Positions 5,306 through 5,991 of a stretch of DNA of 5,991 nucleotides are shown here, in pieces. The translations under genes and the position numbers were made by a program. How positions within the stretch are numbered: position 1 is the stretch's first letter; every line of letters starts with the position of its first letter. The notes under the pieces were generated by a model that saw only the letters and a program-made list of their open reading frames with translations, ran no database searches and was not told where the DNA came from. The DNA comes from Acidobacteriota bacterium (lineage in GTDB: Bacteria > Acidobacteriota > Blastocatellia > RBC074): the NCBI GenBank assembly GCA_013140935.1, contig JABFSD010001125.1, positions 1 through 5,991 on the forward strand, given 5' to 3'.

Positions 5306-5991
5306 CTTGCGGCTGCGGCTGCTGGTCATGACGGGATTGGTTTCGCTGGTGGCGATTGCCGCCGTCGCGGTGTTTTCCAGCCGCATCACCACGCATCAAT
5401 TTGGCCGCTACATCGCTTCGGGAACCGAAACCGATCTGGAACGCTACCGCGTCGCCTTGACGCGCCATTACCGGGAGCGCGGGGGCTGGGACGGCGTGCA
5501 AACGACGCTCGAGCAAGTCGGTGCCGTCGCGGGCAAGGCGTTGATTCTGGTAGACGGCAAACGCCACATCCTCGCCGCTACGGCGCCCTTCACCGGGCCA
5601 CGCGGAATTGACGTAGGCCCCAACCATCTCATTCATTACGGCGTGGCCCTGCACGCGGAACAGCGTACGGCGCGGGGCGTCGTGATGAATACGCCGCACG
5701 TCGTCATCGAAAACGCGCCCGGCGAAACCGTTGGTACTTTGTATGTCATCGCCTTTCCACCGGGCGACGCTTCACACGAAGCCCTGTTTGTCGGCGCGGT
5801 GAATCGTTCATTATTGTGGGCCGCACTGTTGGCGGGCGCAGCGGCGTTGCTGGTGGCCTTTTTCATGTCGCGGCGCATTCTCGGCCCCGTCGAAGCCTTG
5901 ACGAACGTAGCGCAGCGCATGGAGCGCGGCGATTTGTCGCAGCGTGTCGCGGTGCAATCCAAAGACGAAATCGGCAAGCTGGCCCGCGCCT
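5295..5991 (+). CDS. Sensor histidine kinase, N-terminal part (3' end outside window)
   Basis: A GTG at 5295, with GGAGG at 5284-5288 and six bases between, overlaps the response regulator's 3' end by 11 bases, as usual for two-component operons. The 232 visible residues comprise a short basic cytoplasmic start, TM1 at about 9-28, a periplasmic domain of about 140 residues, TM2 at about 171-191 and a HAMP linker. The linker begins RRILGPVEALTNVAQRMERG and ends in KDEIGKLARA. The dimerisation/phosphoacceptor helix and ATPase domain lie beyond the window. The periplasmic part shows no motif that names a ligand. The layout resembles BaeS/CusS-type envelope-stress or metal sensors, but this is only a domain-architecture comparison. 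The frame is open to the end and appears intact. Confidence 0.88.
   Translation, partial: MRHSLRLRLLVMTGLVSLVAIAAVAVFSSRITTHQFGRYIASGTETDLERYRVALTRHYRERGGWDGVQTTLEQVGAVAGKALILVDGKRHILAATAPFTGPRGIDVGPNHLIHYGVALHAEQRTARGVVMNTPHVVIENAPGETVGTLYVIAFPPGDASHEALFVGAVNRSLLWAALLAGAAALLVAFFMSRRILGPVEALTNVAQRMERGDLSQRVAVQSKDEIGKLARA

Noticed and set aside
4551..5699. Minus-strand frames opposite the response regulator and kinase
   Set aside because: Antisense to sequences with complete receiver, HAMP and membrane features; no family similarity of their own.

Overview
The window looks like a piece of an Acidobacteriota chromosome, moderately GC-rich. The best clue is a divergent pair: a short PadR-family repressor followed directly by an FtsX/MacB-type permease with the N-terminal extension of the 'acidobacterial duplicated orphan permease' (ADOP) family. 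This combination forms large paralogous families in that phylum. The lineage call is an inference from gene families only.

Layout. Positions 1-356 (+) hold the C-terminal end of an unrecognised protein. Its stop overlaps the GTG start of what appears to be a beta-lactamase-like serine hydrolase, which is cut off after about 40 codons near 463-480. From 390 to 4443 the minus strand carries a co-directional series, read from right to left: PadR repressor (4443-4111), ADOP permease (4096-2422, broken), a short secreted-protein remnant with two in-frame stops (2362-2051), an intact DinB-like protein (2036-1503), and a PQQ-like beta-propeller protein (1506-390, broken). Spacing is tight: 14 bases between PadR and ADOP, ATGA overlap between DinB and the propeller gene. 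On the plus strand, diverging from PadR, an OmpR-type response regulator (4596-5305, one-base frameshift) overlaps a sensor histidine kinase (5295 to the window end).

The 152-base divergent region 4444-4595 holds the clearest regulatory structure. A 15-bp palindrome abuts the PadR ribosome site and is probably its autoregulatory operator. A tandem pair of 11-bp repeats lies just upstream of a perfect TATAAT in front of the response regulator; this is the arrangement expected of an OmpR/PhoB-class binding site. The TATAAT sits so close to the ATG that the response regulator mRNA may be leaderless.

The most unusual property is the density of lesions. Five coding units in under 5 kb are interrupted: a gene truncation with fusion to the opposite-strand gene (about 470), an internal deletion in the propeller gene (about 715), two in-frame TAA codons in the remnant (2153 and 2201), a large in-frame deletion in the permease (about 2930) plus a frameshift near its C-terminus (about 2665), and a one-base frameshift in the response regulator (about 5132). 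DinB, PadR and the visible part of the kinase look intact. This fits either a decaying locus or assembly and consensus errors; the sequence alone cannot decide. No RNA genes, CRISPR, insertion sequences or phage genes were seen, and no wholly novel system was recognised.
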